Assembly: GCA_016191225.1 (NCBI GenBank)
Contig: JACPPC010000007.1
Location: forward strand, 62,001-126,000
DNA from: Gemmatimonadota bacterium
GTDB lineage: Bacteria > Gemmatimonadota > Gemmatimonadetes > Gemmatimonadales > Gemmatimonadaceae
DNA: 64,000 nt
Direction of reading: 5' to 3'
Numbering within the stretch: position 1 is the stretch's first letter; every line of letters begins with the position of its first letter. The notes beneath the pieces are model-generated. The model was not told the origin of the DNA. It saw nothing but the letters and a program-made list of their open reading frames with translations, and searched no databases. Shown piece after piece: positions 26,399-36,238 of the stretch. The position numbers were made by a program, and so were the translations under genes.

Positions 26399-28927
26399 CT
26401 ACACCGCCCGGGCAAAGTGGCCGCGCGTATAGGCGGCACCATCCAGCTCGCGCAGCCGGTTCACCCGCGGCGCCTCCCCGGCGGCCACCTCGTCGAGGGT
26501 GGCGCGCATGCGACGCGTCACCCCGGCCACCGCGTCGCCCGGGACGTTGAACAGGAGCCGGTACGTGCGGATCCCCGCCTGCCATAGCCGCGCCAGGTAT
26601 GCCGACCCGTCGACGGGGCGCGAGTGCAGCAGCCGGTTGCGACAGGCCGAGTCGGTGGCGACCGGAAAGACGTAGCCGGCCGGATCGGTGAGGTGCACGT
26701 CGCGGTGCTTCCGCACGCAGAGGTCGCGGCAGGTGGTCGGGATGCGGTCGAAGGCCGCCGAGAGCACGCAGTGCTCGATGGTCATTCCCTCCGGACGGCC
26801 ATAGACCACCGCCTCGAATCCCTCCCCCGACCACGGCGCCGCTACCTGCGCCATTTCATCGACCGTGAGCTCCACCGACAGCGTGGTGCGGCGCACGCCG
26901 AGGGCCCGCACCAGTGCCGCGGCGTGCTGGTTGAAGCAGTTCACGGCGTAGTCGGCGGTGACGTCGCGCCCTGCGCGCGCGAGCTCGGCCACGAGCCCGA
27001 GGTGCCCCGAGGCGAGTGGCGTGCCGAGGGCGAGCCACTTGTCGGTGACGTGCCGCTCCTCGGGGCGCACGATGGTGGGCGTGCGCAGGCGCAGCGTGAC
27101 GCCGCGCGCGGCCAGCTCGGTGACGAGGGCGCGCACGCGGGCGACCGGCGGAGTGGGATGGCGCAGGAAGACGTCGAGGACCACCTCGTCGGCGCCGGCG
27201 TCGGAGGCGGCGCGGGCGTCGTCGAGCTGAGAGACCTCGGCGACAAGGCACGGTTCGCCCGTGCGGCGCGGCGGGGCGGCCGACGCGCCGGCCGTCACGG
27301 GCCGCTCCCCGGCAAGGTCCCGCGCGCTCGCCGCGAAGTCGGCCACCGCCGCCTCGACGGCCTGCCGGCGTGCGGCGTGGGCCGCCTCGCGCACCCAGTC
27401 GCGGCGCATCAGCAGCTCGTCCACCGCCGACTGTCGCATGCGGTTGAGCTCGCGCACCGGCAGGAAGAGCCCGCCCGCAAGCCCCTCCGCGTCCACGCCG
27501 GCGAGCACAAATGGCGTCTCCCCGAGGCGCCCGAGCTGGGCGCGCAGCTGCGCCACGTCGAGCGCGTGGCGGGTGGCGGCTGCGAGCGTGGCGTGGCTGC
27601 GCACGGTCACGTCCTCGCCGGCGGCGGCGAAGATCAGCTTGAGGGGGCCGCCGCCCGCGCCGAACGCCCGCACGGCGATGGGCGTTCGCTGTTCCGGGCG
27701 CTCGTGCCTGAGCGTGGCGAAGCTTGCGCGGGCGCGGGCCAGCAGGGCGGCGTGCGAGCTGCGCACGACGATCCACCCGGCGGGCACCCGCTCGCGGGTG
27801 GTGATTGCCTGCCGAATCGTCCCCGCCCCGGATGCGAGGGTGCGCACCGCCTGCACGGCGAAGCCGCTGGAGCCACGGGCCGGCCCGTCAGGATGCTCGA
27901 AGCCGAGGCCATCGCCGGGCTCGATGGCCGAGCGGACCTCGACCACGAGCTCGGTGCCATCGCGGCCAGCCACGACGCCGAGCTCGCGGCCACGGTTGTC
28001 GGGCTGGGCGCGGGTGATGTAGCCGCGCCCCTCGCGACCGCCGTACATGCCGCCGGTGAAGCCGCGCGAGAAGATCTGCACCAGCGGCTCGACCTCCTGC
28101 TCGGTGGGCGGGCGCCACTCGCCGGCGGCCAACCGGTCGAGGAAGCTCCGGTACCCGCTGGTCACCGTCGCGACGTACTCGGGCTTCTTCTTGCGTCCCT
28201 CGACCTTGAGGCACTGCACGCCGGCCGCGGCGATCTGCTCGAGGTGGTCCCAGGCGCCGAGGTCCCTGGCCGAGATCAGGTAGCCGCGGTCGAGTTCCTC
28301 GCCCGTGGCGGCGTCGGTCAGGACGTAGTCCTTGCGGCACGACTGGGCGCACGACCCGCGGTTGGCGCTGCGCTCGGAGATCATCCCCGACATGTAGCAC
28401 TGCCCGGAGTAGGCGATGCAGAGGGCGCCGTGCACGAAGGTCTCGAGGCCGAGCGAGGGGACGGCCTCGCGGATGGCCCGGATGTCGCCAAGGGTGTTCT
28501 CGCGCGCCAGCACCACGCGGTCGACGCCGAGGTCGCGCATCACGGCGGCGCCGCTGGCGTCGTGCACGGTCATCTGCGTGGAGCCGTGGATCTCGAGCGC
28601 CGGGTAGAGTCGCCTGATGAGCTGCACCGCGCCGAGGTCCTGCACGATGGCGGCGTCGATGCCGGCATCGACGGCCTCGCCGAGATGCATGAGCGCGTCG
28701 GCCAGCTCGGCGGGCTTGAGGAGGATGTTGAACGTCAGGTAGATGCGCGCCCCGCGGGCGTGGGCCAGCCGGCACGACTCCGCCACCTCGGCCATCGTGA
28801 GCTGGGCCCCCTCGTCGCGGGCATTGAAGCGCTCGGCGCCGAGGTACACCGCGTCGGCGCCATTGGCGAGGGCGGCGCGCACGGCGTCGAGCGAGCCGGC
28901 GGGAGCGAGGAGTTCGGGGACGCGCAT
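26399..28927 (-). CDS. Peptidase U32-family protein, RlhA/TrhP-type RNA hydroxylation
   Basis: 842 residues. The N-terminal half matches the U32 family (ELLAPAGSLDAVRAALANGADAVYLG, HGALCIAYSGQCYMSG, RGSCAQSCRKDY) and includes the Cys cluster for an iron-sulfur site. Family members RlhA and TrhP hydroxylate C2501 of 23S rRNA or tRNA U34 using prephenate; others are annotated as peptidases. The middle has a DUF3656-like barrel and the C-terminal third repeats a U32-like barrel with its own Cys set (TTCRDLCVRKHR, SACRNRLLHSRP). ATG 28927 is the start because MRVPELLAPAGS is the usual N-terminus. The RlhA-like long form is favoured; substrate is inferred. Confidence 0.85.
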   Translation of the reverse strand: MRVPELLAPAGSLDAVRAALANGADAVYLGAERFNARDEGAQLTMAEVAESCRLAHARGARIYLTFNILLKPAELADALMHLGEAVDAGIDAAIVQDLGAVQLIRRLYPALEIHGSTQMTVHDASGAAVMRDLGVDRVVLARENTLGDIRAIREAVPSLGLETFVHGALCIAYSGQCYMSGMISERSANRGSCAQSCRKDYVLTDAATGEELDRGYLISARDLGAWDHLEQIAAAGVQCLKVEGRKKKPEYVATVTSGYRSFLDRLAAGEWRPPTEQEVEPLVQIFSRGFTGGMYGGREGRGYITRAQPDNRGRELGVVAGRDGTELVVEVRSAIEPGDGLGFEHPDGPARGSSGFAVQAVRTLASGAGTIRQAITTRERVPAGWIVVRSSHAALLARARASFATLRHERPEQRTPIAVRAFGAGGGPLKLIFAAAGEDVTVRSHATLAAATRHALDVAQLRAQLGRLGETPFVLAGVDAEGLAGGLFLPVRELNRMRQSAVDELLMRRDWVREAAHAARRQAVEAAVADFAASARDLAGERPVTAGASAAPPRRTGEPCLVAEVSQLDDARAASDAGADEVVLDVFLRHPTPPVARVRALVTELAARGVTLRLRTPTIVRPEERHVTDKWLALGTPLASGHLGLVAELARAGRDVTADYAVNCFNQHAAALVRALGVRRTTLSVELTVDEMAQVAAPWSGEGFEAVVYGRPEGMTIEHCVLSAAFDRIPTTCRDLCVRKHRDVHLTDPAGYVFPVATDSACRNRLLHSRPVDGSAYLARLWQAGIRTYRLLFNVPGDAVAGVTRRMRATLDEVAAGEAPRVNRLRELDGAAYTRGHFARAV

Positions 28928-28965
28928 GACCCCGCAAGCTAGCCGGTCAGGGACCCCGGGGGCGC

Positions 28966-29133
28966 CTACCGCCGGAGGGCGCCGAGCCGGAGCGCAAGGC
29001 GGATGGCGACCGACACCGCGATGCAACCGATGCCGGCCCAGCGCAGCGCCTCGCTCCCATCGCGGATGCCGAGGCCGAAGAGGGCGATGCCGGCGAGCAC
29101 GAGGACGAGCCGGAGGGCGACGAGCGGCCTCAT
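28966..29133 (-). CDS. Small two-helix membrane protein
   Basis: 55 residues, ATG at 29133. Two hydrophobic stretches (LVALRLVLVLAGIALFGLG and IGCIAVSVAIRLALRL) are joined by a short polar turn (RDGSEALRWAG), and the end is basic. It lies 38 bp upstream of the U32 gene on the same strand, so co-expression is likely. I do not recognise the family. Small size makes it uncertain, but the strict hydrophobic pattern and compact placement argue for a real gene. Confidence 0.5.
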   Translation of the reverse strand: MRPLVALRLVLVLAGIALFGLGIRDGSEALRWAGIGCIAVSVAIRLALRLGALRR

Positions 29134-29184
29134 GGCGCGATCACGGCGTGCCGGCGGGGCATTGCGTGGTTCGGCGCCGCGCGA

Positions 29185-29538
29185 TCACGGCGCGGCCGGG
29201 AGCCCGAGCTGCCGCGCCTCGTCGTCGGGCACGTCGAGGACAAGCCGCAGCATCGACGTCGAGAAGACCTTGCCCTGGGCATCGGTCTTGAGCGAGAGGG
29301 TGCCGCCGCCGTCGAGCGCGCCGTGCAGGAGGAAGTTGAGCGCCCACAGGTTGGGGAGCTCGAACCGGTCCACGCGGCCGGTGATCTCGCCGCGATAGTG
29401 CTCGGTCACGCGCTGCTGCGTGAGCTCGCGCACGAGCAGCGGATACCACTCCTGGCGGAGGGCGATCACGCCCACGTTGGCGGTGTCGCCCTTGTCGCCG
29501 GAGCGGGCGTGGGCGATGTCGAGGAGGCGGACCTTCAC
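29185..29538 (-). CDS. Small AtuA-associated protein (C-terminal partner of AtuA)
   Basis: 117 residues starting at GTG 29538, which overlaps the stop of the AtuA gene (GTGA). The start [20 protein letters not shown], including the SGDKGD signature, matches the C-terminal domain of long AtuA-type proteins, here encoded separately. The core ends [20 protein letters not shown], which fits a known partner domain. In this gene order it acts with AtuA; the biochemical role of either protein is not established in this organism. Confidence 0.8.
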   Translation of the reverse strand: MKVRLLDIAHARSGDKGDTANVGVIALRQEWYPLLVRELTQQRVTEHYRGEITGRVDRFELPNLWALNFLLHGALDGGGTLSLKTDAQGKVFSTSMLRLVLDVPDDEARQLGLPAAP

Positions 29539-30917
29539 GCGACCTCCACGGCGGTGGTGATCACCGACTTGTCGATCAGCGCGGGCCAGTAGGCCACGAT
29601 CTCCTCGACCTTGGGGCGGCCGCCCGCGAAGCCGGTGACCGACGGTGGGCCGGTGAGGATCATGGGGGCGATCTCGCGGGTGAAGCGCTCGACCGCGGCG
29701 CGGTCGGGGCCGCGCACCCCGACGCGGAGCTGCACCTCGGGGAGGTCGCGCATCCACGACGGCCGCTCGCGGCGGGCGAGCGCGCCGTGCGTCGCCCCGG
29801 CGCCGATGTACTCGGTGAGGACGGTGTCGAACTTGAGCTTGAGCCGGTCGAGCCGGGCGCGGAGCACGCGGTCGGCGGCTTGGGCCTTCTCGAGGGCGTC
29901 GGGCCACGAGTACACGAGCGTGCCGACCGCCTTGAAGCCGGCCTCGTAGGCGATCGAGACCTTGAGCTTGTCGGTGGCCGGGGCGCCGGTGATCCCGTAC
30001 ACGCGGACGCGGTCGTGGCCGAGGTCCTCGAGCTTGATGCTCGTGAAGTCGGCGGTCACGTCGGGGGTGATGTAGGCGTGCGGGTCGCCCATCTCGTACA
30101 CCAGCTGCTCGGTGACCGTCTGCCGGGTGATGCGCCCGCCGGTGTTGGGGTGCTTGGTGACGACGAACGTCCCGTCGGCGCTCCCCTCGACGATCGGGAA
30201 GCCGACGTCGTCGAGGCTGGGCACGTCGCGCCAGTCCCAGAGGCAGTTGCCGCCGGAGCACTGCGCCCCGCACTCGATGATGTGCCCGGCGATGATCCCC
30301 GCCGCCATCAGGTTCCAGTCGTCGCCCTTCCAGCCGAACTCGTGCCGCAGCGGCGCCATCGTGAGCGCGGTGTCGGTCGAGCGCCCGGTGATGACGATGT
30401 TGGCGCCCTGGCGGAGGGCCTCGACGATCGGCGCGGAGCCGATGTACGCATTGGCCGAGAGGACGCGGTCGCGCACGTCGGACAGGGGGGCGCCGGTGTC
30501 CATGTTGCGGAGCGGGTGGCCGGCGGCCAGCAGCGCGTCGAGCCGCGGCAGGATGTCGTCGCCGGTGATGACGCCGATGCGGATCCTGTCGTCGAGGCCG
30601 AGCTTCCGGGCGGCGACGCGCACGGCAGCGGCGCAGGCCACCGGGTTCACGCCGCCGGCATTGGCGATCACCTTCACGCCGCGCCCGGCCACGGCCGGCA
30701 TCACCCCCTCCATGGCGCCGACGAAGTCGCGGGCGTAGCCCATCTTCGGGTCGCGCTCCTTCTGCTTCTGGAGGATCGACATCGTGACTTCGGCGAGGTA
30801 GTCGAGCATCAGGTAGTCGACCGGCCCGCCCTCGACCTGGCGCCGTGGCGCCTCCAGCCAGTCGCCCCAGAAGCCCTGCCCCGCGGCGACGCGAACAACC
30901 TTGGTGGTGCCGCTCAT
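29535..30917 (-). CDS. AtuA family protein (DUF1446)
   Basis: 460 residues of the AtuA (DUF1446) family, named for acyclic terpene utilisation clusters where it accompanies a geranyl/methylcrotonyl-type acyl-CoA carboxylase. Recognisable segments: [62 protein letters not shown]. Both ends are coupled by overlapping stop/start codons (ATGA upstream, GTGA downstream). The enzyme's reaction is not known with certainty. Together with the carboxyltransferase it suggests branched-chain acyl-CoA or isoprenoid-type catabolism rather than simple propionate use. Confidence 0.88.
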   Translation of the reverse strand: MSGTTKVVRVAAGQGFWGDWLEAPRRQVEGGPVDYLMLDYLAEVTMSILQKQKERDPKMGYARDFVGAMEGVMPAVAGRGVKVIANAGGVNPVACAAAVRVAARKLGLDDRIRIGVITGDDILPRLDALLAAGHPLRNMDTGAPLSDVRDRVLSANAYIGSAPIVEALRQGANIVITGRSTDTALTMAPLRHEFGWKGDDWNLMAAGIIAGHIIECGAQCSGGNCLWDWRDVPSLDDVGFPIVEGSADGTFVVTKHPNTGGRITRQTVTEQLVYEMGDPHAYITPDVTADFTSIKLEDLGHDRVRVYGITGAPATDKLKVSIAYEAGFKAVGTLVYSWPDALEKAQAADRVLRARLDRLKLKFDTVLTEYIGAGATHGALARRERPSWMRDLPEVQLRVGVRGPDRAAVERFTREIAPMILTGPPSVTGFAGGRPKVEEIVAYWPALIDKSVITTAVEVA

Positions 30918-32536
30918 GGTTCCAGTCCGATCGTGAGGGAGGCCGGGAGCACGAAGGGGCCGAGGTGCGGCCCCTTGTTGTGCAGCGCGGCCTTGAGGGC
31001 GAGGGCGAGCACGTCGCGCGTGTCCTCGGGATAGACGATGGCGTCGATGAAGCCGCGGGCGCCGGCGTGGCGGGCGTCGAGGTTCGCCTCGTAGTCGGCG
31101 CGCATCTGGTCGGTGGCCGCGACGAGGTCCTTGCCGGGCTTCTTGCCGGCGGCCTTCGCCTTCTCGAGCGCCGGGCCGTGCACCGCCTGCACCGCCGACT
31201 CCCCTTCCATGACCGCCATTCGCCCCGACGGCCACGAGAAGATGAAGTCGGGGTCGAACCCCTGCCCCGCCATGGCGTAGTAGCCGGCCCCCGAGGCGTG
31301 GTTGACGGTGAGCACGATCTTGGGGACGCGGGCCGTCGCCATGGCTTCCACGAACCTCGCCCCCGCCCGGATGATCCCCTCGTGCTCGGCCTCGGCGCCC
31401 ACCATGAAGCCCGACACGTCCTGCACGAACAGGATCGGGATGCCCTGCCGGTCGCAGCGGTCGATGAAGAAGGCCACCTTCTCGGCGCTCTCCGTGTACA
31501 CGATCCCGCCGAAGCGCGGCTTCTCGCCGGCGCGTCCCCTCACCAGCCCGCGCTGGTTGGCGATCACCCCCACCGTGATCCCCTCGATCCGGCCGTCGCC
31601 GCAGATCATCTCCTTCGCCAGCTCCCCCTGGAACTCGTCGAGGGCCCCGTTGTCGAGGATCGCGCGCAGCACGGTGTGCATGTCGTACGACATGCGGTGG
31701 TCGCTCGGGAGCAGGTCGTACAGCGCATCGGTGCCGGCGGGGGCGTCCTCGACGCGGTAGAAGCCGACCTCGACGCTCGGGCGCGGGAGCCGGTCCACCT
31801 GGTCGCGCAGGAGCCGGATGGCGTGGGGATCGTCGTCGGCCATGTAATGCGCCACGCCGCTCACCCGCGTGTGCGTCGCCGCCCCGCCGAGCGTCTCGCC
31901 GTCAATCACCTGCCCGGTGGCCCCCTTCACGAGGTTGGGGCCGCCGAGACCCATGAACGAGGTGCCCTTGACCATCACGATCGTGTCGGACAGCGCCGGC
32001 AGGTAGGCGCCGCCGGCGATGCAGGGACCCATCACGGCGGCGAGCTGCGGAACGCGCAGGTGGCGCCGCATGATCGAGTTGTAGTAGAAGATGCGGGCGG
32101 CGCCGAACTGCCCCGGGAAGACTCCCTCCTGGTACGGGAGGTTCACGCCCGCCGAGTCCACGAGGTAGATGATCGGGATCCGGCAGCGCATCGCGACTTC
32201 CTGCGCCCGGAGAATCTTGCGGATCGTCTCGGGCCACCACGAGCCGGCCTTGACCGTGGCGTCGTTGGCCACGATCACGCAGGCGCGGCCGCGGACGGTG
32301 GCGAGGCCGGTGACGACGCCGGCGGCGGGCGCCTGGCCGTCATACTGGTCGTGGGCGACGAGGAGGCCGATCTCGACGAACCGCGATCCCTCGTCGCAGA
32401 GCAGGGCCACCCTCTCGCGCGCGGTGAGCTTTCCCTGCGAGTGCTGGCGTTCGACCTTGTCGGGACCGCCGCCCTGGCGCAGGCGGTCCTCGAGCTCGCG
32501 CACGGCGGCGCTGAGCGCGCGGAGGCGGGAGGTCAC
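30914..32536 (-). CDS. Acyl-CoA carboxylase, carboxyltransferase (beta) subunit
   Basis: 540 residues. The beta subunit transfers CO2 from carboxybiotin to an acyl-CoA. Signatures are [54 protein letters not shown], and in the C-terminal half [20 protein letters not shown] and [13 protein letters not shown]. The ANDATVK pattern resembles methylcrotonyl/geranyl-CoA carboxylases more than propionyl-CoA carboxylase. The GTG at 32536 overlaps the preceding stop (GTGA), and the stop overlaps the AtuA start. No biotin-carrying alpha subunit is in the window, so the partner must be elsewhere. Confidence 0.88.
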   Translation of the reverse strand: MTSRLRALSAAVRELEDRLRQGGGPDKVERQHSQGKLTARERVALLCDEGSRFVEIGLLVAHDQYDGQAPAAGVVTGLATVRGRACVIVANDATVKAGSWWPETIRKILRAQEVAMRCRIPIIYLVDSAGVNLPYQEGVFPGQFGAARIFYYNSIMRRHLRVPQLAAVMGPCIAGGAYLPALSDTIVMVKGTSFMGLGGPNLVKGATGQVIDGETLGGAATHTRVSGVAHYMADDDPHAIRLLRDQVDRLPRPSVEVGFYRVEDAPAGTDALYDLLPSDHRMSYDMHTVLRAILDNGALDEFQGELAKEMICGDGRIEGITVGVIANQRGLVRGRAGEKPRFGGIVYTESAEKVAFFIDRCDRQGIPILFVQDVSGFMVGAEAEHEGIIRAGARFVEAMATARVPKIVLTVNHASGAGYYAMAGQGFDPDFIFSWPSGRMAVMEGESAVQAVHGPALEKAKAAGKKPGKDLVAATDQMRADYEANLDARHAGARGFIDAIVYPEDTRDVLALALKAALHNKGPHLGPFVLPASLTIGLEP

Positions 32537-32943
32537 GCGTCCTGGCGCTGCGTGCCGAACCACTCGCGGATGTAATCCACCAGCTCGCCGGTGTTCGTGC
32601 CGGGGCCGAACAGCCGCCCGATCCCCCGCGCGGTGAGCGCGTCCATGTCTTCCCTGGGGATGATCCCGCCCCCGGTGACGAGGATGTCGTCGCGTCCCTC
32701 GGCCCGCAGCAGGTCGTGCACGCGCGGAAAGAGGGTCATGTGGGCGCCGCTCAGGATCGAGAGGCCGACCACGTCGACGTCCTCCTGGATGGCCGCGGAG
32801 GCGATCATCTCGGGGGTCTGGTGGAGGCCCGTGTAGATGACCTCCATGCCGGCGTCGCGCAGGGCGGCAGCGACGACCTTGGCGCCACGGTCATGGCCGT
32901 CGAGGCCGGGCTTGGCGACGAGGACGCGAATCGGACGGGACAT
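32533..32943 (-). CDS. Cobalamin-binding subunit of a methylmalonyl-CoA-type mutase
   Basis: 136 residues, the B12-binding domain alone. The DxHxxG signature is in [14 protein letters not shown], where His replaces the lower axial ligand of cobalamin, followed by LSILSGAHM and [11 protein letters not shown]. Separate small subunits are typical of isobutyryl- and some methylmalonyl-CoA mutases. ATG 32943 is chosen because [20 protein letters not shown] is the usual start. The gene leads an operon with the carboxyltransferase and AtuA genes; the large catalytic subunit is 6 kb away at 38894-40594. Confidence 0.88.
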   Translation of the reverse strand: MSRPIRVLVAKPGLDGHDRGAKVVAAALRDAGMEVIYTGLHQTPEMIASAAIQEDVDVVGLSILSGAHMTLFPRVHDLLRAEGRDDILVTGGGIIPREDMDALTARGIGRLFGPGTNTGELVDYIREWFGTQRQDA

Positions 32944-33037
32944 GACGAAAAGATAACGGTGGATGGGGCGCTCTTGCCAAGCACTCCGCGCCATCCTGCC
33001 GTTTCCGGCTGCACCGCTCAGGGAGCGCTGGCCGCCC

Positions 33038-36000
33038 GTGGAGGACCTGGACGCATTCCGGAAGGCGGTCACGAGCCGCTATCGGGTCGGGCGAGAGCTT
33101 GGCCGGGGTGGCTGGGGAGTGGTCTATGCCGCCCAGGAGGTCGCCGGGGGCGCGACCGTGGCGATGAAGGTGCTGCACCCCGAGATGGTCGGCACCACCG
33201 GCCGCAAGCGATTCCTCCAGGAGATCGACTTCGCGCGGCGGCTGTCCCACCCGGGCATCGTGCCCCTGCTCGACTCGGGTGAGGCGGCGGGGACGCTGTA
33301 CTACGTGATGCCGCTCGTCGCGGGCGCCTCCCTGCAGCATCGCCTGAAGCGCGAGCGGCAGCTCCCCGTGCCCGAGGCGGTGCGCATCGCCGGCGAGGTG
33401 GCCGAGGCCCTGGCGTACGCCCACGCCCAGGGCATCGTCCATCGCGACGTCAAGCCGGCCAACATCCTGCTCGGGCCCGAGCGGGCGATCGTGGCCGACT
33501 TCGGGGTCGCGCGCGCGCTGCTCCGGAGCTCGTCCGTGGAGTCGATCAGCAGCTCGGGGGTGCAGGTGGGAACCGTCGAGTACATGGCCCCCGAGCAGGC
33601 GGCGGGGGACAGCGAGATCGACGGTCGCGCCGACCTCTACTCGCTGGGATGCGTGCTGTACGAGATGCTCGCCGGCGGCCCCCCGTTCGTCGGGCTCAAC
33701 GCGCAATCGACGCTCGCGCGGCACGCCATGGATCCCGTGCCGCCGCTGCGGACCGTGCGCCCGTCGGTGCCGAAGTCGGTGGAGGAGGTGGTGTACCAGG
33801 CGCTGGCCAAGGCGCCGGCGGACCGCTTTCGCGACACGCGGGCGTTCGCCGCGGCGCTGAAGCAGGTCTCCGACGACCCGCTGGTGCGCGTCGTCGACGG
33901 CGGAGCCTCCCGGCGGCGGCGACTGACGATGGCGGCCGCCGCGGCCGTCCTCGCCGTGGGGGGGCTGTGGTGGGCGCGGCGCGTGGCCGTGGCGGCGGAA
34001 GCCGGTCGCGTGGCCGCGGCCGACACGACGCGGGTGGTGATCTTCCCGGTGGAGGGGGCGGCCAGCGCGGGCGAGGCGGCCCGGCTCGACGAGGGGATGC
34101 GGCGCGCGTTCGTGCGCTGGAAGGGGCTTCAGGCCGTGGACCCCTCGGCGTTGCGCGAGCGCCTGCCCGCGAGTGGCCCGCCCGGCGCCTCGCAGTCGCG
34201 CGACATTGCCCTGGCGGAACGGGCGCGGCGGTGGGTGCAGTCGAGCGTCACCTCCTCCGCTCGCGACACGCGGCTGCGCGTCACGCTGCACGATGCGAGC
34301 GCGCCGGGATCGGCGCTGGCCGAAGTCGATGGCCTGCTCCCCGACTCGGGGGCGGCGCGCGACAGCGTGCTCGATGGGCTTGCGGAGCGCCTGCTGGTGC
34401 GATCGGAGGTGCCGGCGGCGTCGCGCTCGGCCGGGAGCGGCACGGCCTCGCTGCCGGCGCGACAGGCGTACGTGGCGGGGCTCGTTGCCTTCGACGCCTG
34501 GCAACTCGCGCGCGCCGACTCGCAGTTCAGCGCGGCGCTGCGCTTCGACCCCGAGTTCGCCGCCGCCTCGCTCGGCGTCGCGCTCACCCGGCATTGGACG
34601 AACCAGCGGACCCCGCTGTGGACTCCCGCCGCGAACGCGGCCAACGCCGGCCGCGCGCGCCTCACGGCCCGGGAGCGCGAGCAGGTGGACGCACTCCAGG
34701 ACGTGGTGGCGCGGCGGCATCCCGAGGCGTGTGCGCGCTGGGAGGCGCTGACGCGCGCCGACACCCTCGACTTCGCCGCCTGGTACGGCGCGGCGCACTG
34801 CCTGGCCCGCGACAACCTCGTGCTGCGTGACGCGCGCAGCCCGTCGGGCTGGCGCTTCCGCACCAGCTACCGGGCGGCGCTCGAGCGGTACCGGCGCGCC
34901 TTCAGCCTCCATCCCGCCGTCCTGCAGGCGTTGCGCGACAACGCCTTCGAGCCGGTGCGCCGCTTGCTCAAGACGAGCGTCAGCGACGTGCGCAGCGGCG
35001 CGGCGGCGCCTCCCGACACGGGTGTGTTCGTGGCGTTCGCCACGCTGCTGAACGACACGCTCGCATTCGTTCCCTTCCCGGCCGCCGCCTTCGAGGCGAG
35101 CGATCCGCGCGCGCTGTCGCGCATGCCGGCAACGGTGGGGCAGGCCCTCAAGCGACAGCGCGAGTTCTTTCGCGACCTCGCAATCAGCTGGGCCGCGGCC
35201 GTGCCGCAGGGACTCGAGGCGCGCGAGGCGATCGCGTGGTCGCTGCTGATCATCGGGGATCGGGCCGCGGTCGACTCGATCGTCAGCGCGCGCCGCCTCG
35301 CGCGATCGACGCCGGAGAGCCTGCGAGTGATGGCGACCGAGGCGTGGATGCGCGCCCAGGTGGCGATTCCCGATGACCGGGCCGGCGTGCGGCGCTCGCG
35401 CGCCGTGGCCGACTCGGTGCTCCGCCACCCGCGTGCCGCGGAGGTGGAGCCGCAGGTGCTGGCGGGCATCGCGGCGCTCACCGGGCGCGGCTCGCGTGCG
35501 GCCGGGGCGGTGCGCGCGATGACGACGGCGGTGATCGGCGGCGTGCCGCCGGCGCTGGCCGCCGATGCGACCGTGCTTCGCGTCTACGCGGCGATTGGCG
35601 GACCAGTCGACTCCCTGCGCGTGCTCGAGGGGCGGGTGGATTCGCTGATCGCCGCGCTCGTGCCTGCGGCCGAGCAGGAGGCCGTGCGGCAGCGCGCGAT
35701 GGCCCGGGCGGCGTCGCTGGCATTCGCGGTCCGTCCGTTCGCGAGCGCCGAGCTGCTCGGACGGAGCGGCGACTACCTGCTGGGGGCACAGGCCGCGTGG
35801 CTCCGGCGCGACACGGCGCAGGTGCGTGAGGTGATGTCCCGCCTGCGGGCGTCGCGGTCGCAGTTCGGCCCGGCCGACCTCACGCTCGACGCACTGCTGC
35901 CGGAGGCCGAACTCCTGTGCGCCGCGAGTGGCCCAGCCGCGGCGGCGGCGTGGCTCGAGCCGACGCTCGCCGCGCTCAGGCTGCGGGCCACCGCCATCGA

Positions 36001-36175
36001 CGCGGTGCACGCCGCGTCGATGGTGCGCGCGGTGCGCCTGCGTGGCGACCTCGCCCTGGCCCTCGGCGACACGGCCTCCGCCACGCGGTGGCGGGCGCCG
36101 TCCCAGATCCTCTGGGCGGATGCCGATGCCGCCCTCGCCCGCCCGCTGTCCACGCCCGCGCTCTGCGTGAGGTAA
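33038..36175 (+). CDS. Membrane-anchored Ser/Thr protein kinase with long helical C-terminal region
   Basis: About 1045 residues. The kinase domain has the Gly loop ([12 protein letters not shown]), catalytic Lys in [22 protein letters not shown] and MAPEQAAG, so it should be active. A membrane helix ([18 protein letters not shown]) follows near residue 310, and about 700 residues outside the cytoplasm form Ala-rich helical repeats of TPR-like spacing, such as [21 protein letters not shown] and [15 protein letters not shown]. This architecture is common in Gemmatimonadota and Acidobacteria. GTG 33038 is preferred; an ATG at 32963 is possible. It probably links an external cue to phosphorylation. 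Confidence 0.85.
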   Translation: MEDLDAFRKAVTSRYRVGRELGRGGWGVVYAAQEVAGGATVAMKVLHPEMVGTTGRKRFLQEIDFARRLSHPGIVPLLDSGEAAGTLYYVMPLVAGASLQHRLKRERQLPVPEAVRIAGEVAEALAYAHAQGIVHRDVKPANILLGPERAIVADFGVARALLRSSSVESISSSGVQVGTVEYMAPEQAAGDSEIDGRADLYSLGCVLYEMLAGGPPFVGLNAQSTLARHAMDPVPPLRTVRPSVPKSVEEVVYQALAKAPADRFRDTRAFAAALKQVSDDPLVRVVDGGASRRRRLTMAAAAAVLAVGGLWWARRVAVAAEAGRVAAADTTRVVIFPVEGAASAGEAARLDEGMRRAFVRWKGLQAVDPSALRERLPASGPPGASQSRDIALAERARRWVQSSVTSSARDTRLRVTLHDASAPGSALAEVDGLLPDSGAARDSVLDGLAERLLVRSEVPAASRSAGSGTASLPARQAYVAGLVAFDAWQLARADSQFSAALRFDPEFAAASLGVALTRHWTNQRTPLWTPAANAANAGRARLTAREREQVDALQDVVARRHPEACARWEALTRADTLDFAAWYGAAHCLARDNLVLRDARSPSGWRFRTSYRAALERYRRAFSLHPAVLQALRDNAFEPVRRLLKTSVSDVRSGAAAPPDTGVFVAFATLLNDTLAFVPFPAAAFEASDPRALSRMPATVGQALKRQREFFRDLAISWAAAVPQGLEAREAIAWSLLIIGDRAAVDSIVSARRLARSTPESLRVMATEAWMRAQVAIPDDRAGVRRSRAVADSVLRHPRAAEVEPQVLAGIAALTGRGSRAAGAVRAMTTAVIGGVPPALAADATVLRVYAAIGGPVDSLRVLEGRVDSLIAALVPAAEQEAVRQRAMARAASLAFAVRPFASAELLGRSGDYLLGAQAAWLRRDTAQVREVMSRLRASRSQFGPADLTLDALLPEAELLCAASGPAAAAAWLEPTLAALRLRATAIDAVHAASMVRAVRLRGDLALALGDTASATRWRAPSQILWADADAALARPLSTPALCVR

Positions 36176-36238
36176 GCCCGCCGCCCTTGCACATCTCTAT
36201 CGCGATCGACCGAGTCTGTTTCCCACCCCGGAGGTCCC

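Noticed and set aside
30845-32575. Long plus-strand frames across the carboxyltransferase/AtuA operon.
   Set aside because: They are antisense to clear conserved genes and show the His/Arg/Val-rich bias of shadow frames.
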